64,000 nt of DNA from Streptomyces chartreusis (lineage in GTDB: Bacteria; Actinomycetota; Actinomycetes; Streptomycetales; Streptomycetaceae): positions 9,114,001 through 9,178,000 of the forward strand of contig NZ_CP023689.1 in the NCBI RefSeq assembly GCF_008704715.1, given 5' to 3'. The notes beneath the pieces were generated by a model that was not told the DNA's origin, ran no database searches, and was given only the letters and a program-made list of their open reading frames with translations. Numbering within the stretch: position 1 is the first letter of the stretch; each line of letters begins with the position of its first letter. Positions 33,300-41,970 of the stretch are shown in pieces. The position numbers and the translations under genes were made by a program.

Positions 33300-34883
33300 C
33301 TACTCCCTGTCATCCGCCGTCCCGCAGGAACTGCCGTCGGCCGGCAGCGTGCCGTACAGCAGGAAGGTGTCGACCTTGGCGTGCACACACTTGGAGGAGG
33401 CGTAACCGGTGTGCCCGCCGCCCTTGTTGTCGAGGATCACGGCCGAGGGCCCGAGGCGCCTCGCCGTCTCCACGGTCCAGCGGTACGGCGTCGCAGGGTC
33501 CCCGCGGGTGCCCACGAGGAGCATCTTCGAGGTGTCCACGTCCTTCACCTCGTCGCGGATGAAGTCCGTGCCCCGGGGGCGGCCGTAGCACATCAGCACC
33601 CCGCTGAGCCGGTACGGACCGAAGACGGGCGACGCCCGGTAGTACTCGGCGCGCAGCCGGTCGAGGTTGTCGACGATCTGCCTGCCGGTGGGCCGGTCCG
33701 GGTCGTCCGCGCAGTTGATCGCCATCAGCGCCGCGGGCATGTTGTCGAGGGGGACCTCCTCCTCGTCCACCAGGCCGCCGTCGGGATCGTCGGTCCCCTC
33801 GCGCCTCGGGGGCGCGGCCCCGCCGGCCGCGAAGGACTCGATGGCGTGCGTGTCGCCGTCCTCGACCAGCGCCGCCAGGGCCCGCTCCAGGGAGGGCCAC
33901 AACTCCTCGCTGTAGAGCGCCTGTCCGAGCGCGCCGACCAGGTCCTGACCCGTGAACGGATCGCCGAAGGCCGACGGCACCGGGTCCGCGTCCAGCGACT
34001 CGACGAGGCGTACGACCTGCTTGCGGGCCTCGCGCGCGTCCTGCCCGAACGGACAGGCGATGTCCTTCACACACCAGTTGATGAACTCGTCCAGCGCCTT
34101 CTGCTGCCCCTGCGCGCCCGCCACGCCCTGCTCGGTCAGCGGCTCCGTCAGTGTGTCCACGCCGTCGAGCACCAACCGGCCGACCTTGTCCGGGAACTGT
34201 GCCGCGTACACCGCGCCGAGCCGTGTCCCGTACGAGAAGCCCAGGTAGTTGAGCTTGTCGTCGCCGAGTGCCGCGCGCATCACGTCCATGTCGCGGGAGG
34301 CGTTGACCGTGCCTATGTACGGCAGTACGGGGCCGGAGTGCCGGGTGCACACGTCGGCCGCCTTCTTCAACTGGGACAGCACGGTCTGCGGATCACGGCT
34401 GAGGTCGGTGCCGTCCTCCGGCAGCTGGATCTGCTCCTGGCCGTCGCCGCAGCTGACCGGGGAGGACCTGCCGACACCGCGCGGATCGAAGGTCACGACG
34501 TCGTAGTTGTCGGTGAGCTCCATGAACTCCTTGCCACCGGACATGAACTCGGGGATGCCGGGCCCACCCGGCCCGCCGAAGTTCAGCAGTACCGAGCCCC
34601 GCTTGTCGCCCGTGGCCCGATAGCGGGCGAGTGCCAGGTCCAGCGATCCCTTTCGGGGGTGGGCGTAGTCGAGCGGGACGGTGACCTTGCCGCACTGAAG
34701 ATCCTTGGGCAGGCCCTCGCCCGGGCATTTCGACCAGGTGACCTTCTGCCCGTAGAAGCTGCCCAGGTCGGGATCGGAGTCGGCGGTGTTCGCGGACAGG
34801 CCCGTGGCGGACAGGGCGAGACCGACCGCGCAGGTGACCGTGCAGCGTCGCAGCATGGGCCGCGTTGACAGCTTGGCCAGCAT
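33300..34883 (-). CDS. Secreted alpha/beta hydrolase, tripeptidyl aminopeptidase (SlpD/E-like)
   Basis: A 527-residue exported serine peptidase of the S33-like Streptomyces tripeptidyl aminopeptidase group (Tap, SlpD, SlpE). A signal peptide covers about residues 1-35. Features include the oxyanion segment LLNFGGPGGPGIPEF, the nucleophile elbow GFSYGT, the acid in VGTRGDPATPY and the histidine in GGHTGYASSKC, followed by a C-terminal Cys pair. It removes N-terminal tripeptides from peptides outside the cell. The start at 34883 is fixed by GGAGG with a five-base gap. Confidence 0.87.
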   Translation of the reverse strand: MLAKLSTRPMLRRCTVTCAVGLALSATGLSANTADSDPDLGSFYGQKVTWSKCPGEGLPKDLQCGKVTVPLDYAHPRKGSLDLALARYRATGDKRGSVLLNFGGPGGPGIPEFMSGGKEFMELTDNYDVVTFDPRGVGRSSPVSCGDGQEQIQLPEDGTDLSRDPQTVLSQLKKAADVCTRHSGPVLPYIGTVNASRDMDVMRAALGDDKLNYLGFSYGTRLGAVYAAQFPDKVGRLVLDGVDTLTEPLTEQGVAGAQGQQKALDEFINWCVKDIACPFGQDAREARKQVVRLVESLDADPVPSAFGDPFTGQDLVGALGQALYSEELWPSLERALAALVEDGDTHAIESFAAGGAAPPRREGTDDPDGGLVDEEEVPLDNMPAALMAINCADDPDRPTGRQIVDNLDRLRAEYYRASPVFGPYRLSGVLMCYGRPRGTDFIRDEVKDVDTSKMLLVGTRGDPATPYRWTVETARRLGPSAVILDNKGGGHTGYASSKCVHAKVDTFLLYGTLPADGSSCGTADDRE

Positions 34884-35153
34884 GGATGCCTCCAGGACGC
34901 CCGTCGCGGACCGGGAAACGGCGTCCTCGATCACGATAAGCGGGCCCCGGGAGGGACGCCTCCCGGGATGCGGGGGCGTCCGAGCGGCCGTACCCTGCGC
35001 CCCTTGCGTTCCTATCGGGCGTTTTTGCCGCTAGTTCGACAAACGTGACACTCGATGGGGTGAAAGGCCGATAAGCCATAACTCCAATGGTTCGCCCGCG
35101 TTTTATCCGATGCGGGCGAGTGCTCGTGAACAAGTCTGGAAGGCAGGGAACCT

Positions 35154-35804
35154 ATGAGACGGGTTACCCGAAACGGTGTGATCGCCTTCGCCTCTGCCGG
35201 GGCGATGGCTGTGACGGTGCCGGCATTCGCCGATTCCGCGGCGGAGGGTGCCGCGACCGACTCGCCGGGGCTGCTCGCCGGCAACACCATCCAGGTCCCG
35301 GTGCACGTGCCGGTGAACGTGTGCGGGAACACCGTGAACGTGGTGGGGCTGCTGAACCCCACCGCCGGCAACAAGTGCGTCAACGAGGACGGTGGGCACA
35401 AGACCAAGGCACCCTCGGGCGGCGGCGGCGCCTCGGCCGAGGGAAGCGGAAAGGATTCACCCGGTCTCGTGTCCGGGAACGTCGTGGAGCTGCCGGTCCA
35501 CGTCCCCGTGAACGTCTCCGGCAACAGCGTGAACGTGGTCGGCGTCGGCAACGCGGCGGTGGACAACGAGTCGGTGAACACCTCCGTCCCGCCGCGCACC
35601 ACCAAGCCCGCTCCGAAGCCGTCCACGGAGCCCAGGTCGCATCCGCCGAGGTCGGTGCCGCCCGCGCACGTGCCGCACGCGCCCGAGGCGACGCTGGCCT
35701 ACACCGGAGCGGACCACACCGCCCCCACCGTGGCGGGCGCCGCGGCCCTCGTCCTGGGCGGGGCCGTCCTGTACCGCCGCTTCCGCCCGAGGTCGATGCG
35801 CTGA
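35154..35804 (+). CDS. Long chaplin with two chaplin domains and LAYTG sortase signal
   Basis: A 216-residue secreted, wall-anchored chaplin, one of the amyloid-forming proteins that coat aerial hyphae. A signal peptide (about 1-27) is followed by chaplin domain 1 (38-77, with the Cys57/Cys75 pair), a Gly/Ser linker, chaplin domain 2 (104-142), a Pro-rich wall-spanning stalk, and LAYTG (181-185) with a hydrophobic helix and an Arg-rich tail, a class E sortase signal. In domain 2 both cysteines are serines (Ser122 and Ser140), so only one disulfide can form. ChpA, ChpB and ChpC of S. coelicolor have the same layout. A terminator follows at 35828. Confidence 0.93.
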   Translation: MRRVTRNGVIAFASAGAMAVTVPAFADSAAEGAATDSPGLLAGNTIQVPVHVPVNVCGNTVNVVGLLNPTAGNKCVNEDGGHKTKAPSGGGGASAEGSGKDSPGLVSGNVVELPVHVPVNVSGNSVNVVGVGNAAVDNESVNTSVPPRTTKPAPKPSTEPRSHPPRSVPPAHVPHAPEATLAYTGADHTAPTVAGAAALVLGGAVLYRRFRPRSMR

Positions 35805-35827
35805 CCTGCGCCGCGTCGCGGTACGGC

Positions 35828-35860
35828 AGGCCCCACCGGGCGCACGAGCGGTGGGGCCTT
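35828..35860. terminator. Hairpin terminator after the chaplin gene
   Basis: An inverted repeat with an 11-base GC-rich stem (AGGCCCCACCG at 35828-35838, partner around 35849-35860) followed by a short T-run (TTTGT) on the plus strand. It lies 24 bases after the chaplin stop and is a good intrinsic terminator. Confidence 0.8.
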
Positions 35861-36050
35861 TGTCGTGCCTGAATCAGGGGTCCCGGGCTGCGGCGGTCGC
35901 CCGCGGCAGTGCGAACTGTTGCCCGGCAGGTCCCCCGCGGGGTGCCGCAACGGCTTGATCATGCCGTGACGCCCTCCCCGGGGTCAGCGAGGATGCTGCG
36001 TACGCGGATGATCACCGCGCGTACCCACCCCCACGGAACGGAGCGCATCC

Positions 36051-36905
36051 ATGGCCTCTCCGGCCCCCGAAGACCTCGTCATCACCCAGGCCGGCCTCGA
36101 CGACTGGCCGGTCGTCCGCGGCTGGGCCGTCGACGAGGGCTGGAACCCGGGAGTATCGGACAGCGCGGCCTTCTTCGCGCAGGATCCCGAGGGCTTCTTC
36201 ATCGGCCGGATCGACGGCGAGCCCGTCTCGGCGATCTCCGTCGTCAACTACGGCTCCGACTACGCCTTCCTCGGCTGGTATCTGGTCCGCCCCGACGCCC
36301 GCGGCCACGGCTACGGCCTCACCACCTGGAAGACGGCGCTGGCGCACGCCGAGAACCGCACGGTGGGCCTCGACGGGGTCGTCGCCCAGCAGGACAACTA
36401 CCGCCGCTCCGGCTTCGAGCTCGCCCATCGCACCTTCCGGTACACCGGCACCGCACCCGCCCGCCCGGCCCCCGCGGACGTGCGGGCGCTGCGGCCGGAG
36501 GACGTCGAGGACATCACCGCGTACGACGCGACCTGCACGCCCGCCGACCGGCCCGGCTTCCTCGCGCACTGGCTCACCGGCCCCGGACACCACGCCGTCG
36601 TACGCCGCGCCGGCGACCGCGTCACCGGTTACGGCGTGATCCGCCCCGGCCACGACTGCCCGCGCATCGGTCCGCTCTTCGCCGACACCCCCGATGACGC
36701 ACGCGCCGTCTTCGACGCCCTCATCGCGGAGGCGGCCGGCGGCCAGGTCGCGATCGACGTGCCGGAGACCAACCCGGCGGGCGTCGCCCTCGCCGAGGAG
36801 GCCGGCTTCACGCCCTCCTTCGAGACGGCCCGCATGTACACGGGTCCGGTACGGCCGTACGCCCGGGAGCGCGTCTTCGGCGTCACCACGCTGGAACTCG
36901 GCTAG
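36051..36905 (+). CDS. GNAT-family acetyltransferase, two-domain
   Basis: A 284-residue N-acetyltransferase with an N-terminal GNAT domain (about 10-130; acetyl-CoA motif WYLVRPDARGHGYGLTTWKTAL) and a C-terminal GNAT-like domain (about 150-284; GPLFADTPDDARAVFDALIAEA). The layout resembles the YitH/HolE type group. The substrate is unknown. It stands alone, with a CGGAGCGCATCC region before the ATG. Confidence 0.85.
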   Translation: MASPAPEDLVITQAGLDDWPVVRGWAVDEGWNPGVSDSAAFFAQDPEGFFIGRIDGEPVSAISVVNYGSDYAFLGWYLVRPDARGHGYGLTTWKTALAHAENRTVGLDGVVAQQDNYRRSGFELAHRTFRYTGTAPARPAPADVRALRPEDVEDITAYDATCTPADRPGFLAHWLTGPGHHAVVRRAGDRVTGYGVIRPGHDCPRIGPLFADTPDDARAVFDALIAEAAGGQVAIDVPETNPAGVALAEEAGFTPSFETARMYTGPVRPYARERVFGVTTLELG

Positions 36906-36942
36906 CGGGCTCCCGTCGGTGCTCGGGTCGAGGGCGTCCGCC

Positions 36943-37428
36943 TCAGCCCGTGCGCCGGTGGAACCGGAAGTGCAGTGCGCGGATGTCCTCCGTCAGCTCG
37001 GGCACGGGGCCGTCCACCGCCACGCCCGGCGCGACCTCCTGGATCGACAGGGCCCGCACCGGCGCGGCCGTCACCCCCAACTCGCCCAGCCATTCACCGA
37101 GTTGCTGGGACGAGGCGACGTACACGATGCGCCCCAGGCCCACCCACGCGTGCGCGGCCGAGCACATCGGGCAGTGCTCGCCGGAGGTGTACACCGTCGC
37201 GGCCGCACGCTCCTCGGGCGACATGTGGGCGGCGGACCACCGCGCCAGTTCGAACTCGGGGTGCCGGGTGTGGTCGCCCGAGGCCACCCTGTTGTGGTCC
37301 TCGGCGAGCACCTTTCCGTCCGCCCCCACCAGAACCGAACCGAACGGCTCGTCCCCCGTCTCCAGAGCCTCGGCCGCGAGCTCGACGCAGCGACGCAGGT
37401 GCGGCAGTTCGGTGTCCTTCACGACCAT
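36943..37428 (-). CDS. Cytidine/deoxycytidylate-type nucleoside deaminase
   Basis: A 161-residue zinc deaminase of the CDA superfamily that would hydrolytically deaminate a nucleobase or nucleoside such as guanine. The zinc site is HPEFE (His57, Glu59) and HCPMCSAA (Cys86, Cys89). The usual Ala of the HAE motif is Pro here and the residue before the first Cys is His rather than Pro, so it belongs to a divergent branch. GGAGGG about nine bases upstream supports the ATG at 37428; the longer open frame into the neighbouring acetyltransferase is a shadow. Confidence 0.82.
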   Translation of the reverse strand: MVVKDTELPHLRRCVELAAEALETGDEPFGSVLVGADGKVLAEDHNRVASGDHTRHPEFELARWSAAHMSPEERAAATVYTSGEHCPMCSAAHAWVGLGRIVYVASSQQLGEWLGELGVTAAPVRALSIQEVAPGVAVDGPVPELTEDIRALHFRFHRRTG

Positions 37429-37563
37429 GGCTTCCGGCCCTCCAAGCGGCACGACTTCTCCCTGCGCCTTCCATGGTCGCCCACGCCGGGCCGGAAGGAG
37501 AGGCGGGGCCGTCCGATCCGGAAAGGCCTTGCCGCGGCGGCGGCGCGGTGCTGGAGTGGCCTC

Positions 37564-38340
37564 ATGGATCATGCCGCGGTACTCGCCCTGTTCGACCGGG
37601 ACATGCGTGAAGGCGCACAGCCGGACGGCCCCGACGCCCGGGTCGAACGGGTGGGCCGCATCGTCCGCCAGGTGTCGTCCGAGCACGGCTGGAACGGCGT
37701 CGTGTGGTCCGACCTGGACGCGGCGGGCGCCGACGGGGCGATCGCCGAGCAGATCGCCCACTTCTCCGGACTCGGCCGCGAGTTCGAGTGGAAGCTCTAC
37801 GGCCACGACCTCCCGGTGGACCTCGGCCAGCGCCTCAGGGCGGCCGGCTTCGTGGGCCGGCCCGAGGAGACCCTGATGATCGGCGAGGTCGCCGACCTGA
37901 ATCTGGACGCCGAGCCGCCGGAAGGCGTCCGCATACTGCCGGTGACCGACAGCGCCGGCGTCGACCTCGTCGCGCAGGTCCACGAGAAGGCCTTCGGCAC
38001 CGACGGCTCCCGGCTCCGGCACCAGCTGATCGCCAGGCTCACGGCCGACGCGGACACCGTGGTCGCGGTCGTCGCCCTGGCCGGTGACACCCCGGTGAGC
38101 GCGGCCCGGATGGAGCTGGTGCCGGGCACGCGGTTCGCCGGGTTGTGGGGCGGCGGGACCGTCGAGGGCTGGCGGGGCCGCGGCATCTACCGTGCGCTGG
38201 TCGCCCACCGCGCCCGTGCCGCGGTGGACCGCGGCTACCGGTACCTCCAGGTCGACGCCATGAGCAGCAGCCGCCCCATCCTGGAGCGGCTGGGCTTCGA
38301 ACCGCTGACGACCACGACGCCGTACGTCTACACGCCGTAG
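37564..38340 (+). CDS. GNAT-family acetyltransferase
   Basis: A 258-residue protein with a C-terminal GNAT domain (about 115-258). The acetyl-CoA loop reads GGTVEGWRGRGIYRALVAHRA, close to the R/Q-x-x-G-x-G/A consensus, and the C-terminal strand is YLQVDAMSSSRPILERLGF. The N-terminal 110 residues form a less conserved helper domain. The substrate is unknown. The gene is divergent from the deaminase. Confidence 0.83.
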   Translation: MDHAAVLALFDRDMREGAQPDGPDARVERVGRIVRQVSSEHGWNGVVWSDLDAAGADGAIAEQIAHFSGLGREFEWKLYGHDLPVDLGQRLRAAGFVGRPEETLMIGEVADLNLDAEPPEGVRILPVTDSAGVDLVAQVHEKAFGTDGSRLRHQLIARLTADADTVVAVVALAGDTPVSAARMELVPGTRFAGLWGGGTVEGWRGRGIYRALVAHRARAAVDRGYRYLQVDAMSSSRPILERLGFEPLTTTTPYVYTP

Positions 38341-38380
38341 GGTCGACCGCCACGACCCGGCGCGATGCCGGGGGCGCCCC

Positions 38381-38401
38381 GCCCGGATGTCACATCCGGG
38401 C
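38381..38401. promoter_or_regulatory. 21-base palindrome upstream of the epimerase gene
   Basis: Perfect 10-base arms (GCCCGGATGT and its complement) flank a single central base. It ends 23 bases before the ATG at 38424. A one-base centre fits a protein-binding site better than a hairpin loop, so an operator is likely, although as RNA it could also end the upstream acetyltransferase message. Confidence 0.6.
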
Positions 38402-38423
38402 CCCGCCGGTTCGTCGCAAGGTC

Positions 38424-39368
38424 ATGACGACGAACCACAACGACGACAAGAGCACCGGCCGGACGATCCTCCTCGCGGGCGCAGGCGGCGTCCTCGGCCG
38501 GCACATCACCCGCGCCCTGACCGAGGCGGGCCACGAGGTCACCGGCCTCGGCCGCGGCGCACGCAACGACATCCGGGCCGACCTGATGGACCGGGACGCC
38601 CTGCTGCGCGCCGTCGACGGCCACCGCTTCGACACGGTGATCCACGCCGCGACCGTGCTGAGCAAGCCGCCCATGCGCCACCGCGACATGCACGCCACCA
38701 ACGCGCTGCGCACCGACGGAACCGCCCACCTCGTCGAGGCCGCGCGGGCCACCGGTGCCCGGCGTCTCGTGGCCGAGTCGATGGTCTTCGGATACGGCTA
38801 CGGCGACCACGGCGAGCGTGTGCTCACCGAGGACGATCCCTTCGGCCCGCGTGGCCGCTCCCCGGAGCTGGAACGGCACATCGAGGCGATGCGTGTGAAG
38901 GAACGACTCACCCTCGAAACCCCGGGGTTGGACGGCATCGCCCTGCGCTTCGGACTCTTCTACGGCCCCGGCGGCACCGACGCGCTCCTGCCCATGCTGC
39001 GCAAACGGCAACTGCCCTTGCCCGCGGACCACGGCCGGGTCCTGCCCTGGATCGAGCTCACCGACGCGGCCCGTGCGGTGGTCGCCGCCATCGAACGGGG
39101 GCGGCCCGGCCAGGCGTACAACATCGCCGACCGGACGCCGATGGGGTTCGGGAGCCATGTCCGTTGCGTGGCCGAGGAGTTCGCGCTGCCGAAGCCGATG
39201 ACCGTACCGCTGTGGCTGATGCGGCCCATGTCGTACGCGCACACGGTGATGTCGGCGACGCTGCGGGTGTCCACGGCGAAGGCCGAGCGGGAACTCGGCT
39301 GGACGCCGGTCCATCCGGCGGCCCGCGACGGCCTGGCCGCGCTGCGGGCCTCCGGGGCCGTCGCCTGA
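38424..39368 (+). CDS. NAD(P)-dependent epimerase/dehydratase (extended SDR)
   Basis: A 314-residue extended short-chain dehydrogenase-like protein. The nucleotide loop is LLAGAGGVLGRHI (about 15-27), a variant of GxxGxxG. VIHAATVLSKPP follows, and LRFGLFYGPGG lies near the substrate site. The usual YxxxK tyrosine is not obvious (the segment near MVFGYGYGDHGE differs), so catalysis may be atypical. The substrate is unknown. A 21-base palindrome lies just upstream and probably controls it. Confidence 0.83.
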   Translation: MTTNHNDDKSTGRTILLAGAGGVLGRHITRALTEAGHEVTGLGRGARNDIRADLMDRDALLRAVDGHRFDTVIHAATVLSKPPMRHRDMHATNALRTDGTAHLVEAARATGARRLVAESMVFGYGYGDHGERVLTEDDPFGPRGRSPELERHIEAMRVKERLTLETPGLDGIALRFGLFYGPGGTDALLPMLRKRQLPLPADHGRVLPWIELTDAARAVVAAIERGRPGQAYNIADRTPMGFGSHVRCVAEEFALPKPMTVPLWLMRPMSYAHTVMSATLRVSTAKAERELGWTPVHPAARDGLAALRASGAVA

Positions 39369-39446
39369 CGTGGGGTGCCGTGCGGAGCCGGGCGCCGTGG
39401 AGCCCGTGTCACCGGCGCGGCGCCCGCTCGTTCTCCCGGTGTGGTG

Positions 39447-39710
39447 TCAGCGGCGTGCCTTCGCCCGGTCCAGTGCCACGACGCCGAGTGCGGCGAGGCC
39501 GATCTGGATGAGCCACTCGATCCAGTCGACTCCGTCGGTGTCGGCCACGTCGAGGCCGGCCGCGAGCGCCGAACCGAGCAGCGCGGCCACGATGCCGACG
39601 AGGATCGTCCACAGGACACCGATGCGCTGACGACCCGGAACGACGAGCCGGCCGAGCACACCGATGACGATGCCGATCACGATGGCACTGATGATGCCCG
39701 AGATCTCCAT
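39447..39710 (-). CDS. GlsB/YeaQ/YmgE family membrane protein
   Basis: An 87-residue membrane protein of the transglycosylase-associated (Pfam Transgly_assoc) family, with three hydrophobic segments and the family motifs IGIVIGVLGRLVVPGRQRIG and TILVGIVAALLGS. Despite the name no enzyme activity is established; members respond to envelope stress. It is a single-gene unit convergent with the epimerase gene. Confidence 0.85.
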   Translation of the reverse strand: MEISGIISAIVIGIVIGVLGRLVVPGRQRIGVLWTILVGIVAALLGSALAAGLDVADTDGVDWIEWLIQIGLAALGVVALDRAKARR

Positions 39711-39780
39711 TTCGCCCCTCTTCCTCCTGTCCCCGTAGTAATGCGAGTTCCCCGTGGAGCGAGGGACAGTCCGTTCCGCT

Positions 39781-40356
39781 TCAGTCGGCGGTCGGTGCCC
39801 TACCGGTCACCGCCGTGGGGACGTCCACGGTCCATCCCGTCGCCGCCACCACCTCCGTGGCGATGTCGATCACCGTGCGGCCGTCCGTCGGCACGCGCCG
39901 CACGTCAGCGGGTGCGTGTTCGTCCAGGAGTCGGGCCTTGCGCCGGCTGCCGCGTATCTCGTGCTCCAGCTCGGAGCCCAGCTCACGCCCGGTCAGGCGC
40001 TGTGCGGCCGTCTCGTCGGTCGCGGTCAGCAGCACCCGCACGAGCCGTACGTCGTCCCCCATGGCTCGGCGGAACATGGGCGCCGCCATGTCGAGCACGC
40101 TCGAGGTGTTCGTGTAGACGAGCCGCCGGTGACCGAGGTCGGCGTAGTTCGACCACACCGCGGCCAGGTTCCGTGCCGTGATGCCGGAGCGGTGCGCGTC
40201 GTCCGGCGGCGCAGGGTGGACGGCCCCCATGAAGTCGCCGTCGATCACCGCGTGCGCGACCTGCGCGGCCCGCAGCAGGGCCGAGACCTCCCAGCCGACC
40301 GTGGTCTTCCCGACCCCGGCCCGCCCTCCGATCAGTAGGACCTCGGCGTGCTCCAT
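39781..40356 (-). CDS. P-loop ATPase/kinase-like protein
   Basis: A 191-residue P-loop protein with Walker A GGRAGVGKTT (10-19) directly after the first strand, then an acidic DGDFMGAV segment and the RxTGRELGSELEHEIRGS lid-like region. The size and layout resemble small nucleotide or metabolite kinases. The substrate is unknown. It is divergent, with a 79-base gap, from another small-molecule kinase gene. Confidence 0.8.
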   Translation of the reverse strand: MEHAEVLLIGGRAGVGKTTVGWEVSALLRAAQVAHAVIDGDFMGAVHPAPPDDAHRSGITARNLAAVWSNYADLGHRRLVYTNTSSVLDMAAPMFRRAMGDDVRLVRVLLTATDETAAQRLTGRELGSELEHEIRGSRRKARLLDEHAPADVRRVPTDGRTVIDIATEVVAATGWTVDVPTAVTGRAPTAD

Positions 40357-40435
40357 ACCGGCAGCCTGCCCGGGTGCGGGCTTGCTTCGCGAGTGGTTTT
40401 GTGGGCAGATGATCGTCTGATCGGCGGAGGTGCGA

Positions 40436-41176
40436 ATGGCGGAGCGGGTGCTCGGCGGCGGAGCCGTCAACGAGGTCGTGCGGGTCGGGACCACGGTGCG
40501 GCGTCCACCGCACGAACGGTCGGGTTACGTGCGGGAGTTGCTCACGCTCTTCGAGTCCCGGGAGTGGGCGGGCGCCCCGCCCTACATCGGGACGGACAAA
40601 CAGGGGCGGGAGGTCTTCGGCTACCTGGAGGGGCGGGCGGCGGTCACCGCCGAGGAGCGGGCCGCGGCCCGCACGGACACCGCGCTCGTGCGGGTGGCCC
40701 GACTCGTGCGCGCCGTCCACGACATGACGCACGGAACCGAACTGGCCGGCGACCGGGACGTCGTGTGCCACAACGACCTCGCCCCGAAGAACACGATCTA
40801 CACCGTCGAGGACGGCGAATGGTGGCCGACTGCCTTCGTCGACTGGGACCTGGCCGCACCCGGCGAGCGGGTGCACGACCTCGCGCACGTGTGCTGGCAG
40901 TACCTCGACCTCGGGCCGCGTGTCACCGACGTGCCCGAGGCGGCCCGGCGGATCGCCCTCGTACGTGACGCGTACGGTCCGTGCGACGGCGGCGAGGACC
41001 TCGTGGACGCGATCCTGTGGTGGCAGGACCGCTGCCGGCAGGGCATCGAGGCGGGTGCGCAGCGAGGTGAGCCGGCCATGGTGGCGCTGCGGCAGCGCGG
41101 CGTCCTGGTCGAGGTGCGCGACGCCCATGCCTGGACGGCCGAACACCGGGGCGCGCTGGGGGCGTTGCTGCGCTGA
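40436..41176 (+). CDS. Phosphotransferase family protein (APH fold)
   Basis: A 246-residue APH-fold kinase. The catalytic loop is VCHNDLAPKNT, containing the H-x-D-x-x-x-x-N pattern, followed by FVDWDLAAPGERVHDLA for the metal aspartate and the conserved HD pair. The N-lobe is short and starts directly at LGGGAVNEVVRVG. GGAGG at 40426-40430 fixes the ATG at 40436; a GTG at 40430 overlaps that site and is not usable. The substrate is unknown. Confidence 0.85.
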   Translation: MAERVLGGGAVNEVVRVGTTVRRPPHERSGYVRELLTLFESREWAGAPPYIGTDKQGREVFGYLEGRAAVTAEERAAARTDTALVRVARLVRAVHDMTHGTELAGDRDVVCHNDLAPKNTIYTVEDGEWWPTAFVDWDLAAPGERVHDLAHVCWQYLDLGPRVTDVPEAARRIALVRDAYGPCDGGEDLVDAILWWQDRCRQGIEAGAQRGEPAMVALRQRGVLVEVRDAHAWTAEHRGALGALLR

Positions 41177-41197
41177 CGCGGCGCACGGGCGCGGCGT

Positions 41198-41782
41198 CTA
41201 GGCCTCGCCCCAGGACGCCAGCCTGCCGTCCGGGTGGAGAGCGACGTGCAGTCCGTTGTTCTCGCCGTACGCGGCCCGGCCGTCGGCGACGAGCGTGTCG
41301 AGCCGCTTGCCGCCGGCGTAGACGTCGGCCTCGTAGTGGTCGGCCGTCAGCCGGTAGATCTTGGCCGTCGTCGACCCGTCCGCCAGCGTCGACGTGCCGA
41401 TCAGGACGCGCTCGGCGGCCGGCTCGGGCTTGGGCTCGGCCCGCTCGACCCAGGACGAGACCCGGCCGTCGGGGCGGAGCGTGACTTGCAGCCCGTTGTG
41501 CTGGGCGTGCGTGGGCATGCCCTGGGTGTACAAAGTGCCGTACTTCGCTCCCTCGGCCCAGATCTCCGCCTCGTAGCGGTCCTTGCCGGTCTTGTAGACC
41601 TTGGCCCGGCTGACCTCGTCAGCGAGCTTCACCGTCGTCACGTACCCGCGCTTGGCCTTGGTGTGCTGGGCCACGGACGGGATGTGCGCGGGGGCGGCGA
41701 GGGCGCCGGCGGCCGAGATGCCGAGTGCCGTGGTGACACCGGCGGCGACGAGGGCGGTGCGCAGGGTGCGGGAAGCACGCAT
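41198..41782 (-). CDS. Secreted protein with duplicated ~65-residue domain
   Basis: A 194-residue exported protein I do not recognise. A signal peptide covers about residues 1-30 (ending AGALAAPA). The mature part is an internal duplication: about 46-111 and 126-191 share the pattern AK(V/I)Y...D(R/H)YEA(E/D)(I/V), then HNGLQVTLRPDGRVSSWVE versus ENNGLHVALHPDGRLASWGE. The spacing of short strands suggests two small beta domains. No cysteines or catalytic motifs are evident, so an extracellular binding or structural role is possible. Confidence 0.8.
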   Translation of the reverse strand: MRASRTLRTALVAAGVTTALGISAAGALAAPAHIPSVAQHTKAKRGYVTTVKLADEVSRAKVYKTGKDRYEAEIWAEGAKYGTLYTQGMPTHAQHNGLQVTLRPDGRVSSWVERAEPKPEPAAERVLIGTSTLADGSTTAKIYRLTADHYEADVYAGGKRLDTLVADGRAAYGENNGLHVALHPDGRLASWGEA

Positions 41783-41911
41783 CAGGGAGTCGTTTCCTTC
41801 GGTGGGGTTCGTTCCGACGCATTCGAAGCTACGGACCGCCCATCAAGGGATCCCGTACGTCATGTAACAACCATTCGACACATGTGACGCAGAACGGGCA
41901 GAAGTCCTCGA

Positions 41912-41941
41912 TTGACATGCAGGCGATTGCCTGCATAACGT
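41912..41941 (+). promoter_or_regulatory. Sigma70-type promoter with embedded 20-base operator palindrome
   Basis: A consensus -35 TTGACA (41912-41917) is followed 18 bases later by a -10-like TAACGT (41936-41941). The spacer is almost entirely a perfect palindrome, ATGCAGGC-gatt-GCCTGCAT (41917-41936). A bound dimer would exclude RNA polymerase. The transcript should begin at about 41947-41948, at or next to an in-frame GTG. The obvious ligand is the ArsR-type domain encoded immediately downstream. Confidence 0.78.
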
Positions 41942-41970
41942 GGAGTGTGCGATCAGAGAGCGACACCGCG

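Noticed and set aside
39390-39425. Inverted repeat GGGCGCCG/CGGCGCCC as a terminator between the epimerase and GlsB-type genes
   Set aside because: The arms are only 8 bases with a 20-base loop, and such GC repeats are common by chance here, so support is too weak to list.
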